A stretch of DNA of 64,000 nucleotides from Castor canadensis (GCF_047511655.1 NC_133394.1:62218501-62282500); one strand, 5' to 3'. Counted from the stretch's first letter, positions 22,743 to 35,810 are shown. The notes: generated by a model not told the origin, from the sequence alone. Made by a program: numbers and translations.

Positions 22743-23771
22743 GCCCATGGCCTAATGTATGCACATATGAATAAATTAATAATAAATAAATAAATAAATA
22801 AATATGCCAGAAAATACATTTTAAACACTATTTACTCTGTAATCTTGCCTCCAGTATTTGTTTAGCCTGTGTCTACCAATATTTATGTCCTATCAGGGAA
22901 AGTGATAACTTACTTCTTTCCCAATTTATCATAACTCCTTATTTATTTTGGCTATCATTTTTCCTCTTGTTTGTTATATTTCTCCTTAACTTCAAATTGC
23001 TTAGTTCAGCATCTCACAAATGAAAGTCCTTGGTGGATTCCACAGTGTTGTTACTTTTTCTTATTGAAATGTTTATGGCGTTAGTTCCCTGAAGTTTTGA
23101 GGAGCTATAGATCCAAATTATAAAACTGCTGTGTAACACAGTACAGCCCAAAGAGAAAGAACAAAAAAGACACATAAGGACTAAGGATGGCTTATCAAAT
23201 GACACTCAAGGTAAAATTAGGTGAAAGGAGAGTTTCTGGATCGAAATATCAGATTACCCCCTAAAGCTATAAACCTAGTGATGAAATAAAAGGAACTACC
23301 CCTTTATTAAATCACCCCATTAAGCAAATCACTTTGATGTTTGGGCATAGGCAGGTCTAAGGACAGATGTTTTTGATGTAGTTCCTTATACCCTCATCAG
23401 GTCACAAAGGATTAGAAACATTTAAACCCTTACTGAAGAAAGAATAATTATTTTTTAGGAATTTGACACCTAATAATTTGCATCCTGAAGTGTGGATAGG
23501 AGTGAAAAGCACAACTATGAGTCCATTGAATAATTCACATATGTGTTCCCTGTACACTGTGGGATCCTTTGTGCATTTGGAAAACTCTAGGAACTGAAGT
23601 AGTTGAAAAGGAGCAGAGGGCTGACATTAAAGGCACTGCTTTATAGGCCTTTTGCAGAAGCAATGACACTCAGGAGAAATAGAAGACTAGTTTTGGTTTA
23701 TTACTTGGTAATACTTTTTCCAGCCACTTTCACTTCATCCTTTTCTTGCTTCTTTACTCTCCTGTTCTCTC

Positions 23772-23886
23772 ATTTCTCAATAAAGTCTTTTTTTGAGCAT
23801 AAGTGAGTACCTTCAACCTCTGTGAAGGTATTTCTCAATAAAGTCTTTTTTTGAGCATAAGTGAGTACCTTCAACCTCTGTGACCT
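23772..23886. repeat. 58-bp tandem duplication (two copies)
   Basis: Copy one covers 23772-23829 and copy two begins at 23830. They are identical from atttctcaataaagtc through caacctctgtga, after which the second copy runs into unique sequence. The near-perfect identity indicates a recent duplication or an assembly artefact. Confidence 0.9.
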
Positions 23887-24419
23887 CATATTATAAATTA
23901 AACTCATTAAAGATATTTAGCAAAGTTTTCATCTTAAAAGGACTTTCTTTGTCCATAGTAAAAACACAAGCTTTGCAGCTGCACCTTGGCTGACAACGTG
24001 GCTGACTTTCAATGACTCTTCTTCCATTTCTACTTTTGGAAGAACAAACTACAGATTCTAGAAGACAGTCATTGCTCAGTCTGTCTGTGTTTACCTATGG
24101 ATTATGTCTACAGTCCCTTGAGAAAGGTGATAAGTCCCACTTGTGGCAAATGGAGTGTCATGTATTGTCAGGGAGTGGCCTCTCTGGGCCCATAGATGGC
24201 TTGATTTTTGTGAATTGTGGTTTATTATTCTCTTCACCATTTTATCTCTGACTCTGTCTTCATATTAATTATTTTTGTGTTCATAGGGTTTTTAAAAGGT
24301 TGCTGAAAATATAGACTCTCTCTTCATAGTCTTTGTTACTCTAGTTTATGCATGGAAGTCAATGCTTAACCTGCTTGCCAGTGGTTCCAAACAGTTTGCA
24401 ATGTGTTAAGAGAGCCCAT

Positions 24420-24612
24420 CACCAGAAGCTTGGCTTCATAACCTGTCTACCACTTTCCCATCAACTCTCTCATCCTCAATCTTCTCATTTGTAAATTAGA
24501 GATAGTGGTGATAATAGACACATGTCAGAAAATTGCTTAAAGGATGACATGAATTGATGTATTTAAAGCAGCTAGGACAGTGTTCAGTACATGGCATTTA
24601 CAAATACTTTAT
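24420..24612 (+). mobile_element. MIR SINE (plus)
   Basis: The MIR core order is visible: cataacctgtctaccac, tcttctcatttgtaaattag, agatagtggtgataataga, gaattgatgtatttaaagca, ggacagtgttcagtacatgg. Confidence 0.7.
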
Positions 24613-24846
24613 CACTTCCAGTATTTCAAAGTTTTCCATCTCTCCCAGTAGTTGAGTTGAGCCTTATTATTTATTATTTCTGCATTTTAAAGTTAACAAG
24701 TTGGTGCTCCTAAACAATGTATGAGACTGTGCTACTCTTAACAGGGAAGAGTCACCCAGCATGTAATCAAGAAAACTCAACTATTGGTTCACTAAAGTTT
24801 GATTATGCATAGCTTCATTTTATTCCAAAAGAACTTAGGGCAGGTT

Positions 24847-24911
24847 ATATATATATATGTGTATATATATATACACACACATTATATATATATATATATA
24901 TATATATATAA
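24847..24911. repeat. (AT)n / (TG)n / (CA)n compound microsatellite
   Basis: Alternating AT runs flank short GTGT and ACACAC segments. The whole is close to self-complementary, so it could extrude as a hairpin or cruciform. Confidence 0.9.
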
Positions 24912-24984
24912 CTGTAAATACTTTTAAAAATCATAAAATTGGAGCAAGGAGAGACAAGAGTAGGAAGACTGATTAGCTTTCTTT

Positions 24985-25310
24985 TTTTATGGTGATACTG
25001 GAGGTTGAACTCAGGGCCTCATGCTAGTAGGCAGATGTTCTACCACTTGAGCCACTCTGCCAACCCTTTTTGTGTTGGTTACTTTTGTGATAGGGTCTTG
25101 ATTTATGCCCAGGAGGGCTTAGTCTGTGATCTTCCTATTTGTGCTTTCCAGTGTAGCTAGGATGACACATGTGTACCATGACATCCAGCCATTGGTTGAG
25201 ATAGAGTCTTGGGAACTTTTTGCTTGGGCTGGCCTCAAACCATGATTCTCTAGATCTCCCCCTTCCATGTAGGTAGGATTGTAGGCTTGAACCATGCCAC
25301 CCATCTAGAT
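24985..25310 (-). mobile_element. Three-unit composite SINE (minus)
   Basis: Read on the minus strand, two B1-like units (about 25310-25190 and 25185-25075) are followed by an ID-like unit. On the plus strand the ID-like unit shows gaggttgaactcagggcctc and accacttgagccactctgcc at 25005-25065, and the poly-T at about 24985 is the tail. Same architecture as the element at 8957. Confidence 0.8.
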
Positions 25311-26384
25311 TTTCCTTTAAGTTGCCCAGTATACACTGTACTTTTGTTTTTAGCCCAGGCTGACATTATTAATGCCTACATTCATTACAAAAGCAGTAGT
25401 CTACATTACATGCACAATAGCTCTCTTCTTAGCACAAAAAGTGAAAAATTACTTTATTATTGCTGTTTCTATAAAAAGAAAAATTTAGGTTTTAGAAAAT
25501 GAAAGCACGTTTTTCCAGCTTAGTTTATAGATCAGTGATAATATCAACTTTCACATGCTGTTTTCTTTACCTGAAAATGACATAATGTATGTCATTTATT
25601 AGCTAAAACATAATTTTTTTAAATACCTGCTAGCCATTACTACCCTACCAAATACAACTATTTACATTCAATGTCCATAGAATGAACTTTAAATATGTGC
25701 CAGATATTGCATTTAGTTCCATTTCTGTGCTTCAGTTTTATCAAAGCATGCAACTGCTGGTGGTAAAGCACTTAAGGCTATAAAAGGAGACTAATGAGAA
25801 GTTGAGAAGTTTGGCCTAGCACTTACCCACAATCTTCTTTGGACACCCTTCCCCTGTCTTGTCAAACAACTGTCATGGGTAGAACACAACTGGATAAGAA
25901 ACTCCCTCTCTGGATAGCTGCCTAGGAGGCAGATAGGTTGGCTTGTGTTCCCTAAGCAGCCAGAGAAATGCAGTGTTCTTGTGGGCTAATCCATTAAAAT
26001 AAGAGAAACACAAAATAACAGTCAAGTCTAAATTTGTTAGAAAGCCATTTAATGTTCCAGCACTGTTACCTTCAGGGTTGTTTGTAGAAACATTTCATTT
26101 TCTGTGTCAAAGGGGACAGATTTGTAATGTTGCATACAAGTCACTGATAACTTTGAACTCTTTTGGATTGTCTTGTATGTGAATCTCTTTCAAGACTAAA
26201 AATTATCAAGGACCTTCAAAGTTGTATTGCCCTTTAAGACATTTTGAGGAAATTCTTGTGCATGAGTCTGTATATATGTAAAAATTTCCTTCCCTTATAG
26301 TTGACTCTTGTCTTAATCTCACTGAGAGTGATATGTTGTCAGGGAAAGTGAAGCATAAAATTTCATAGTCCATTCTCTTCTTCT

Positions 26385-26612
26385 ATAGGGTAATTCATAA
26401 AGGACAGAAGTTTATTTGGCTCACAGTTCTGGAGGCTGTCTGAGAACGTGGCATATAATCTGGTGAGGGCTTTATTACTGCAACATAACATGATGGCAGA
26501 TCAAGTAAGCATGTGCAAAACAGAAGAAAATGAGCCCAAACGCTGCCTTTTTGTTAGTAACCCTTTGTATGAATTCTGTGAAAACAGCATTAATCCATTC
26601 ATGGAGCCTAAA
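26385..26612 (-). repeat. MaLR LTR fragment (minus)
   Basis: The stretch gggtaattcataaaggacag, agtttatttggctcacagtt, tggaggctgtctgag, tctggtgagggcttta and ttaatccattcatgga is the reverse-complement signature of MST/THE-type MaLR LTRs. It is degraded and non-coding. Confidence 0.6.
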
Positions 26613-26717
26613 TATTGTTTAAAAGTCTTATCTGTTAATATTGTTACAATGGGAACTAAATTTTAACTTGAGTTTTAAAGGGGAGATTCAAACTCCTGGC
26701 TAGTGTAATTTTGGTTT

Positions 26718-26954
26718 TTCCTTTTTTTTTTTGGTGGGATTGGAATTTGAACTCAGGGCTTCATGCTCGCAAAACAGGTGTTCACAAAGCTGGTGCTCCA
26801 CTGCTTGAGCTACAGCTCCAGTTCATTTTGCTGTCATTATTTTGAAGATGGGGTCTCATAAAATATTTGCCTGGGATAGCCTCCAACCATGATTCTTCTG
26901 ATTTTAGCCTCCAAAGTAGCTAGGATTATAGGTATGAGCTACTAGTGCCTGGTC
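26718..26954 (-). mobile_element. Two-unit composite SINE (minus)
   Basis: The poly-T tail at about 26718-26732 is followed by antisense ID-like sequence (ggaatttgaactcagggctt; ccactgcttgagctacagct) and an antisense B1-like unit (gatggggtctcat; ctaggattataggtatgagc). Confidence 0.75.
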
Positions 26955-27334
26955 TAATTTTTAGTTTTGAATCTTAATTTTGAAGTGTCTGTATTTCTGT
27001 CTAATAGTTTTTCAACTCTCATATTCTTACTAGTCTATTCCCAAGGGTGAATGATACAGAAATTCCATTTGTCTTTTTTATTCAGCAAGTAGGTACTTAC
27101 AGCTCTTAATTCTTTCCTTTGTCTTCAGGTTGTCTGATAGGTTGTACTTAAAAATAAAATGTTCCTACTTTACATATTGCTTATTCCCTTACAGGATATC
27201 TGTTATTACCAGAGCATTGTTCACTCATTGATTAGTACCTGGACGTAGGCTAGGAGCTGTGCAGAGTGAAGAGAACTACCACAGCCAAGAAAGATTCACA
27301 TGGTAGTCGGACCTCCACTCTGTTATTAATTTGC

Positions 27335-27874
27335 TGTGAAAATTCTAAAATTATCTTTCTTTATATGTATGACTACCTTGTGCTAGTTCTACAGTATCTT
27401 GATTTCTGTAGTTTTGTAGCAAATTTTGAAATCAGAAATTATGAGTTGTCTCTGTTCTTTTCCAAGATTGTTTTTGCTGTATTGTATCCCATGAATAACC
27501 ACACAAATCATATGACCATCTTACCAAGTTGTATAAAATAATGTCAGCATGTATTTTAGTAGTGATTGTATTGAATCTGTAGAATTATTTAGGGAATATT
27601 ATTATCAAAACATCAAGTCTTTCAAGCCATGAACATGGGATATCTTTCCACTCACATTATTCTTCATTGACTTGATGATGTTTTGTAGTTTTCAGTAACT
27701 ATTGCAGTTGTTTTGTTAGATTTATTCCTAAATATTTTGTTCTCTTTGGTACTGTGATCAATTGTATTGTTTTCTCAACTTCTCTGCTAGGGGATAGCAA
27801 TGCAACTGATTTTTATATGTTGATCCTATATTCTGCAATCATGCTGAACTCATTTATTAACTGTAATAGGTAAG

Positions 27875-27921
<47 letters not shown>

Positions 27922-28305
27922 CCTGAATGTTTCCTAAACATTTCTTTAATGTTACACAAAAATAATGAACCCTGGAAATAGAGGTGTTTTTGGTTTTCCC
28001 CTTACAATCTGATACTTTTGAATAGAAGAGATGAGATGGACATTCTTTTTTGTTACTGATCATAGAGGACAAGTTTTCAGACTCTTATACAGGGTATGAT
28101 GCAAGCATGTAAGCTCTGTATGTGTATGTGTGTTTGTAGATGTTCTTTACTCAAATACAAGAGGATTATTTTAGAGTTTATGAAACAGTGTGTCAATACT
28201 TATTGAGAAGATCATGTTGATTTAAACTCTTTTCACAGTTACTAAAGTTTATTTTCATATGTTGAACCAACTTTGCATTCCTAGGCTAAATCTCACTTGG
28301 AGTAT
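27335..28305 (-). mobile_element. Old L1 fragment, ORF2 RT region (minus)
   Basis: The plus strand carries the antisense L1 pattern: gttttgttagatttattcct, tgcaactgatttttatatgt, gctgaactcatttatta, and later ttcatatgttgaaccaactt, tgcattcctaggctaaatct. A (TG)n tract at 27875 and short unique sequence separate the two parts. Confidence 0.7.
27875..27920. repeat. (TG)n microsatellite
   Basis: An uninterrupted GT run of about 46 bases, lying inside old antisense L1 sequence. Confidence 0.95.
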
Positions 28306-28687
28306 AATTATTTCCAAACCACTGACCTAGAGAAGTGATTTCCAAGTGCAAGCTTCCGATCAATAATTCCATGTGATGTTAATATTTTCTCTATAAATAA
28401 AAGTCTGGGGAATGATGGGTTATATTCAAGCAGGTCTCTCAACAGCAGAATAACTTAGCAAATATATCATGCTCATATGTTTGTGACTCCCTAAGAGTAG
28501 GGTATAGTATGCTATGTATCAAAAACCTTTCTGGTAAGGACATTTTGTGAGATTAACTTTCTAACAAGCATACCTGAAGATATTTTGATCCCAAGAATTT
28601 GAATTAAGTTTCTGTAGCAGGTAAGGGTGGTTTAGAAAAAGCTTAGAAGTGATAGGGTCATCAATTTAAAACTACATACTGTTATAT

Positions 28688-29042
28688 AGAAAATTTCATT
28701 CAATTTTCAACAAATATTTATAGTGTGTCTGTTATGTGCTAGGTCCTCTTCTATGCACTGGAAAACCAGCAGTGCAAAAAAAAATGACAAAAGTAATCTC
28801 TGTTCTTGTGGAGCTTACATTTTGGAAGGGAGGCAAATAATAAACATAAAAATAATGTAGATTATAAAGTATTTTAAAAGTATTATACATTATATAAAAA
28901 GGAAAACAAGCTTAAGAAGTTTTAGAAACTGGGTAAAAGGAAGGATAGCCCAATATAATATTTAATAGGACACTCAGCATAAGCCTTGTTGAGACAATGT
29001 CATGGTGAGGGAGAAAAGGGGAAGAGGAAGAAAGGGAGGGAC

Positions 29043-29076
<34 letters not shown>

Positions 29077-29334
29077 AGATTGAGAGAGAATCTAATTTGT
29101 TCAAAGCTAGCGAATAGGTAAATGTGCCTGAAGCAGACTGTAGGATGGGGAGAATGGTAGAAGTGTTTGTGAGTTCATTCTTGGGTTAGTGCAATAATCC
29201 CTGGACTAATTTCCCTGCTTCTACTTTTGGTCCTAGATTGAGAGTTGACTGTGTGCATATGTGTATGTGTGGCAGGTATTGGAGTGAGGAGTAGGTAAAA
29301 GTAGTCAAGAGGCTATTTTAGCAATCCAGGCAAG
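28688..29334 (-). mobile_element. L2 LINE fragment (minus), left part
   Basis: The L2 3' end in antisense is evident: caacaaatatttatagtgtg, ctgttatgtgctaggtcctc, tggaaaaccagcagtgcaaa, gtggagcttacattttgga. Diverged L2 sequence continues to gcaatccaggcaagag. It is interrupted by the L1 at 29348, and the match resumes at about 31040. Confidence 0.65.
29042..29070. repeat. (GA)n microsatellite
   Basis: AG dinucleotide run of about 28 bases within a purine-rich stretch (28996-29092). Confidence 0.9.
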
Positions 29335-29347
29335 AGAGGACAGGAAC

Positions 29348-31001
29348 CCAAAATACACATTGGAGAAAAGACAGCCTCTTTAACAAATGTTTGTGGGAAA
29401 ACTGAATTTCTACCTGCAGGACTTTGAAATTAGGTCCCAGTCTCTCATCTTGTACTAGTATCAGTTCAAAATGGATTAATAATCTTAGTGTAAGATCTGA
29501 AACAGTGAAATTAATCCAGGAAAAAATAAGGAACGCATTGAACCACATAGGCATAGAGATAACTTTATGAATGTAACTCCAATATCACACCAATTAAGAC
29601 AAAGTGTTGACAAATGGAATTAATGAAACTAAAAAGCTCCTGCACAACAAATGAAACAGTAACCAGACTAAAGAGACAGCCTACAAAATAGGAGAAAATC
29701 TTTGCCAGCTATATATATGACAAGAGATTAATAACCAGAATATACAAGGAGCTCAAAAACTAACTTCTTAAAGAATCAACAACCCACTGAGTAAATAGGC
29801 AAATGAACTGAACATGTAATTCTTGAAAGAAGACATACATATTGCTGATAAACATATGAAGAAATGCTCAATATCCTTGAACATAAAGGAAAAGGAAATG
29901 GAAATCAAAACTACATTGAGATTCCACCTCACCCCAGTCAAAATGGCTGTCATCAGTAATACAAACAACAACAAATGCTGGTGAGGATGTGGGGAAATAG
30001 GAACACTTCTACACTGTTGGTGGGAATGTAAATTAGTGCAACCCCCATGGAAAGCAATATGGAGGCCTCTCAACAACCTAAAAATAGGACACCAGTGATA
30101 CCACTCCTAGGTTTATATCCAAAAGAATGTACCCCAGAATATGATAGAGCCACTTGCACACTCATATTTATTGCAGCCCTATTTGGAAACAGCCCAGATG
30201 GCCCCTGACCAATGAATGGTTTAGTAAAATATATATACACACAATGGAGTTTTATTCAGCCATAAAGAAAAATGAAATTATGTTGTTTGCAGGTAAATGG
30301 ATGGAACTAGAGAACTTCATGTTAAGCAAAGTAAGTCAGGCTCAGAAAATCAAAGGTCACATGCTTTCTCTCATATGCAGAAACTAGATCTATAAGTTAA
30401 ATGTATATAAACATATGTGATCATACACACATACATATCTGGTGAGAGAGAGAACAAAATTATATTAATGAGTTCATCTGAGGGGGATATGGGAGGTGTA
30501 AGAGATAAAGAAAATGTTTGAGAATGAAAAATATTGAAACCTATCAATTTTTGATTATAATGCACTATACAGTAAGCTGTTAAATATTAGGGGAGCATGG
30601 TGATAAAGGTAAGTAATGGGGGGAGAGGGTTACTTTGATTAAAGCATGATATATATAAACCTGAGGTACCAAGGTGAAACCTCTGTGAACTATCAATACA
30701 TACTTAATTTAAAAAAATAAAAAGCAGGAAGGAAAAATAAATCTTTTCCATGGATGGTTATCTCTGGGAGGGGGTTGGGCACAAGGAAAGGGGGAATGAG
30801 GGTGTATATGGCAGGTGTATTTTGTATCCATATATGAAAATAGAAAAATGAATCCTACTGAAATTGTTCTAAAGAGGGATAAGGGGAAAGAGGGAGAACA
30901 ATGGAGGGAGCAAATCCAACTAAGATATATTTTAAACACATATGCAAATATCACAATATATCCCCCTATACAACTACTATGCACTTATAAAATCATAAAA
31001 A
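29348..31001 (+). mobile_element. 5'-truncated L1 LINE (older subfamily) inserted in L2
   Basis: The sequence begins within ORF2 (RT-C region), passes the C-terminal segment with an LFAGKWMELENFMLSKV-type end (about 30285-30335), and ends in a long diverged 3' UTR and AAAA tail. The 13-mer agaggacaggaac flanks it at 29335-29347 and 31002-31014, an exact target-site duplication. The host on both sides is antisense L2. Confidence 0.88.
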
Positions 31002-31039
31002 AGAGGACAGGAACTAGAAGCAGCAGTTGAGTTGGGGAG

Positions 31040-31200
31040 AAGTGCTCATATTTTGGGTATTTTGAGTGTGAGGTCAATAGGATTTCCTGAAAGCTTGGAG
31101 AAGAACTGTGAGAGAAGAAAGAATGACTCTAAAGTTTTCGTCTTCTGCAACTGTTAGGATAAACAGAGAATGGAAAAGATGTTGAAATTTGTGAAGGAGA
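31040..31200 (-). mobile_element. L2 LINE fragment (minus), right part
   Basis: Continuation of the L2 broken by the L1 insertion: aatgactctaaagttttcg and ttctgcaactgttaggataa match the antisense L2 pattern around a gactcccaggtttctggc-like segment. It is diverged. Confidence 0.45.
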
Positions 31201-31479
31201 TGAAATAGTCTAATATTGGAGCATAGTATATTTTATATCTATTAAACATTTTATATACAATAACTCAGCACAGGAATTAAAACACAGAAGACCTGTTATT
31301 GGCTGGATAAAGTACATCATTCAATCTGTACCAATAGAGACACCAACCTGCTATTCCTCTACATTGTGCATATATAAAAAGACCAGGGAAAATCAGAATT
31401 GAATAGACAAATGCTAGTTATAATACGTATTATTTAATTTTTAAGTACATTCTTTAATTCTAAAAATTGATTGTTATTT

Positions 31480-31602
31480 ATTTCTTTTTTGTTTTTGAAA
31501 CAGGGTCTCACTATGTAGCTTAGGCTGGCCTCAAACATGAGATCCTCCTGCCTCAACCTCCTGAGTGCTGGAATTACAGGTGTAGGCCACCACTCTTTGC
31601 TT
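31480..31602 (-). mobile_element. B1 SINE (minus)
   Basis: On the plus strand: gaaacagggtctcactatgt, aggctggcctcaaacatgag, cctcctgagtgctggaatta, caggtgtaggccaccac. This is antisense B1 with its T-rich tail on the left. Confidence 0.85.
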
Positions 31603-32235
31603 AACCAATTCTTAGAACACTTTTTACTCCTACTGGAGACAACAAAACATAAAAAAAAACCCAAAAGCCCAAACCCTTCCATTGGTTGAGTGAGTGAGTA
31701 ATCTGCTTTCAGAATGCATGTTCATTGCTGGCACATAACTGTGAATCAATTAAGAAGACTGCTTTCTGCCAGCAAAAGAGGAGATGGGGCAGCTGGGAGA
31801 CCACTAGTGACTGAAGAGAGGAAATGGTACGTTAGGTGTTAGGCTATTAAGAAAGGTGCAGCACCCTTGCCATCATTCTAGGCAGATCTCAAGCTACATT
31901 TCTCAGCTTCCCTTGCAGTGAGATGTGACTGAAATCCAGGCAATGGAATGGGAAGGGAGGTAGCTTGTGTCTCTCCCAAGTCTGGTCCAGGAAACTTTTA
32001 CACTTGTTGTTTCCTCTTTTGATTTGTGAGGACTGGCATGGCCATACTGTAAGTGATATGTTGAAGATTCTGGAGGCAATGCTGGAAGAAGCCTGGGTTT
32101 CTGAATTTCTGCTCAGAGGGGATCATCTATTTATTAGTTGGTGTCTCCTATCTGGGGTCTTCCATGAATGAGAAGTAAGTTTTACTGTATTTGAGCTTTC
32201 ATATATTTATTTATATTTTTTGTAGTTTATGTCTT

Positions 32236-32296
32236 GTAGCAGCATCTCCTGGGTCACTGGGACTACAGACATGAGCCACCATGGCTGGTACTATCT
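32236..32296 (-). mobile_element. Short B1-like fragment (minus)
   Basis: Only the B1 5' portion is recognisable in antisense (cactgggactacagacatga, gccaccatggctgg). Confidence 0.5.
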
Positions 32297-32994
32297 TAGA
32301 CTACCATGTCCAGTTACCTCTGATCCTTACCTGGCATAAGGCATATGTGAGCCATTATGAGCACAATGTAAGGAGGTTTGAGCTTTCCTAGAATTATTTA
32401 ATTTGTGGCACAGAAATAGGAGAGGCAAAATATTTTCTACAGGCAAAACATTTCCTATAATGTAAAGGTTGGGAGCATGATACTTTTTTCTAGAAAGTCT
32501 ATAAGTTATAGACTTTAACATATCCAGGAAAGGAGGAGGAATAGTTAAGGAATAAAAGAATGAATAAAGTGTAGTGAAAATCTGTACTTGAGGCTAAGCT
32601 ATGTCTAGTGCTAGAGCTCAGAAATTTGCTGGACATGTCTACAGACTTTATGAAGTCTGTTTGAATAAAGAATTTAGTATCCTCCCTGGAGAATCATCAT
32701 CTTAAAGGCAAGAGAGATTTAGGTGCAGCAAATTTATCCTTGAAACATAAGAGTTGAGATTCAGTTTTGAGTACAGTCACCTCAAATTTGATTCCTGTGG
32801 GGAAGAGAAATTTGTTCTACACCTTTGGTTTGCTGGCTTTTCATTATAACAATAAAGTTTTTGTGAGGTACTTTGGATCTAGGTTAAGATGCTTTCCTGC
32901 TCCTGCAGTTTAGGCCAGTGGGTCAGTGATGTATGTGTTCAGTGGAGCAGACAGTCTGATGTTTACAAGTAGCCAATCTTCGGATCTCTTTTTG

Positions 32995-33605
32995 TTTTTA
33001 AATGACATCTTTCAATGAATTGAGACAACATTAGAAGTCCTAGATCTGTGCCAAGCTTTAGGGACATAGTGAAGAGCTGGAAGGATAGTCTCTTTCTTGA
33101 GAGCAGTTATAGTTTAGTGGTAGAAGGCAGACCTCAAAAATAAGTGCTACACAAATGATAAAATGACAAGAGTGTTTATAAGAGCATATGGCAGAGAATA
33201 TCTAATCTAATAGGTGTTCCATTAAGGAACACCTCTTAGAGTGTGATTTAAATTGACGGGGAGGGGGGAGGAATCTGTCAAGATACTCAGGTAAATGACA
33301 TGTAGTGAAACCATTGCAGGAACAAAGAGTGTTGCTAAGACACAAGGGGGTGAACATGAACCTACTATGTTTGAAGAGTAGAAAGAAGCTAGTGTGGTGG
33401 TTGCAAATACATCAAAGAAGAGAACCAAGTGAGGGGAGGTGGCAGTGGCTGGCATAGCCAAAGTGAGGGTTTTAATTTTGTCCTAAGAATAATGAGAAGT
33501 CATAAAACAGTTTTGCATAAGGAGCAAAATGATTAGAATTGCCTTACTAACAATTCCTGTTGGCTGTTTGTTGATGTGTGGGTTACAGTGTGGCCAGAAT
33601 GAAAG
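32995..33605 (-). mobile_element. L2 LINE fragment (minus)
   Basis: The order of diverged motifs follows antisense L2: agatctgtgccaagctttag, tcttgagagcagttatagtt, attaaggaacacctc, ccattgcaggaacaaag, gaagctagtgtggtgg, aatgagaagtcataaaacag, gcataaggagcaaaatgatt. Confidence 0.55.
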
Positions 33606-35810
33606 AGGCAAGGCTATTACCATAAAATGTCTCCAGATAAAGAGACATTTGTGACTTTGAACTGGGAAGGTTGTTCTCCAAGTCTTTTCTGTTAACTCCT
33701 TGAGGTCCTGGAGATCCTTTCATGAGGTCTGGAAGGTAAAAATCATTTTCACAATAACACTGAGATATTATTTGCCCTAAAAATTGTTCTCGTATTTGCA
33801 CTGATGGCACAAAACTTACAGTTTTGGAGATTAGCTTTAATCAAGACAATAAATTGGGCTTCTAGTCATTTAATTCTTTATCCCAACATATTCTCTGTGA
33901 AAACCTGCAAGCTTTCCTTAAAGATAATTCTTGATAAAGCAGAAACTCATTAATTTTGTTAAATCTCATCACTGAACACACATCTTTTTAATATTCTGGG
34001 TGCCAAAATGGGGAAACCTTTTGCTGAAGTAGCTCAAAGTTACTGCCAACCTCCTGAAGCAGATGGTAATTTTCTCTTTGTGATAGCAGAGGTCAGGTGC
34101 TTAATACAGCAGAGAGCTAAAGAAAGAACTGTCTGAGAGAGATGCTGTCAAATCCAGAGAAGCAAGGAGATAGAGAAATTGGGAGTATGCATCAATTTAT
34201 CTATAGGCAACTGTAAATCACCCTTCAAAGACATTTAGCCTCCTACTTCTGCTTGTTATAAAGTTATAAATGGGCTGTTAAGGTGGCCCTGGGAAGGCAT
34301 TGTCTGGTGGGTACTAAAAGTGATGTGCTAGAGCACAGTGGATAGGAGAATGGGTGTGTGCATCGCTTTCCAACTCAGAATCTGACAATGTCAAATTGCT
34401 AGCTTGAAATCACACATCCTACTCATATTTACACCATGGTAATTGTCAAACACCATGCATTAGGCCTTTTAAAAAATAATAGCTGTCAGCATTAAAATGT
34501 AAATATCTGGTATATAATATGTGCTCAATAAATATTTTTTGAACATGGAATATTAATGGAATAAAATATAGGTCAAAAGAAAGCTAAAATGTATTTTTAG
34601 TTGTCACTGGTAGAATTAGTTATCTGTCTTCGCATTAGGCATATTTTGAATATAGCACATAGCACTTATTATAGTTATTTATGCTTAAGTGACAAAATTA
34701 AGGCACTGAGACAAGCAATAAAGTCACTGAGCCCTTCATTTTCTACTTACTTTCATGAAAATATACTTAGAGAAGAAAATAAGCTTGTACTAATTTTTTC
34801 TATGTTATTTAAACCGTTGCCTATTGATATCCACTTAGGGAAAAACACAAAGGGGGCTGGAGAATATTGAGATAGCCTCCATTCAATCATGCCTTATAAT
34901 ACTTTGTACCTCCTCTACCTAATAATTGGAACAAAAATGTGTTCACTAATAATCAATTTTCAGTCATTCATGGATTAATGAGAGTTTGTGGAGTTGTTTG
35001 TTATCTCATCTTTGATTTTCATTATTCTCTTTTTGGCTTCCAACCATGGAATTCTCATGTTATTCGTTAGAATCCACATTACTGAATGACCTGGCAAATA
35101 ATGGGCTCTGAAACACAAGCCTGTCTTTTACTATTTCTTAGCAGTTCTCCAAAAAGTGATGTTGCATCAGGAAGAGGTCAAAACAATTAACTTAATGAAA
35201 TTTATTAATATTTATAGGTTTCAATGGTCCATTACCATTCTTAATGGATCTGTTAAACTTTATAAAGAATGGGTAAGAAACTATTTCAATAATGCAGTTC
35301 ACTTAAGAACCTCTAAGAATCTTATATTTTGTCCACTTCTCTGAAGGATCACATTTTGACTATTCAATAATAACTCCTCTTTCCCCCTAAAGTCTTTAGA
35401 TCTTACAATACTAAAACGTATTTTCATAGCAGGTACTTTGTCATGATGAGTGAATTTGAATGTGTTTCTTAGAAGACGAACAGTGGAAATAAACAGAGTG
35501 TTGGGCTTCAGTTGTAGCCAAGCCTTCCAAAAGAAATAAAGTGACTTGTTAATCCTTAGAGTACTGGAATTTGCTGGATTGTTAGCCAAATGAATATTTG
35601 GGAGATTGCCTGGGGTCTCTTGTGTGTGAACTCAAAATCTTGACTCTTTACTCTGAGGTAAGAGCAGAAGGAAGACGAAGGTAGGAACACTGATCCCAAC
35701 TAAGAAGGAGTTAAAGACTGGAGAGACATAGTTCCTATTCACGAGTATGTGTGTGTGTGTGTGTGTTGAGAAATGGGCATGAAGTAAAGATGAGGTCAGC
35801 TGACTGTTAG

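Larger units (their letters stand above)
15723..22803 (+). mobile_element. Essentially full-length L1 LINE (inactive), with a nested L1 3' end
   Basis: The element has a complete L1 layout. A 5' UTR of about 1.25 kb starts with gagggatccaagatgg, followed by ORF1 (from about 16968), ORF2 (from 18177), a short 3' UTR with a G-rich tract (22680-22735), and an AATA/TAAA-rich tail. Without the 335-bp insertion at 21818-22152 it is about 6.75 kb. Both ORFs contain stops, so the copy is dead. Target-site duplications flank it. Confidence 0.92.
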
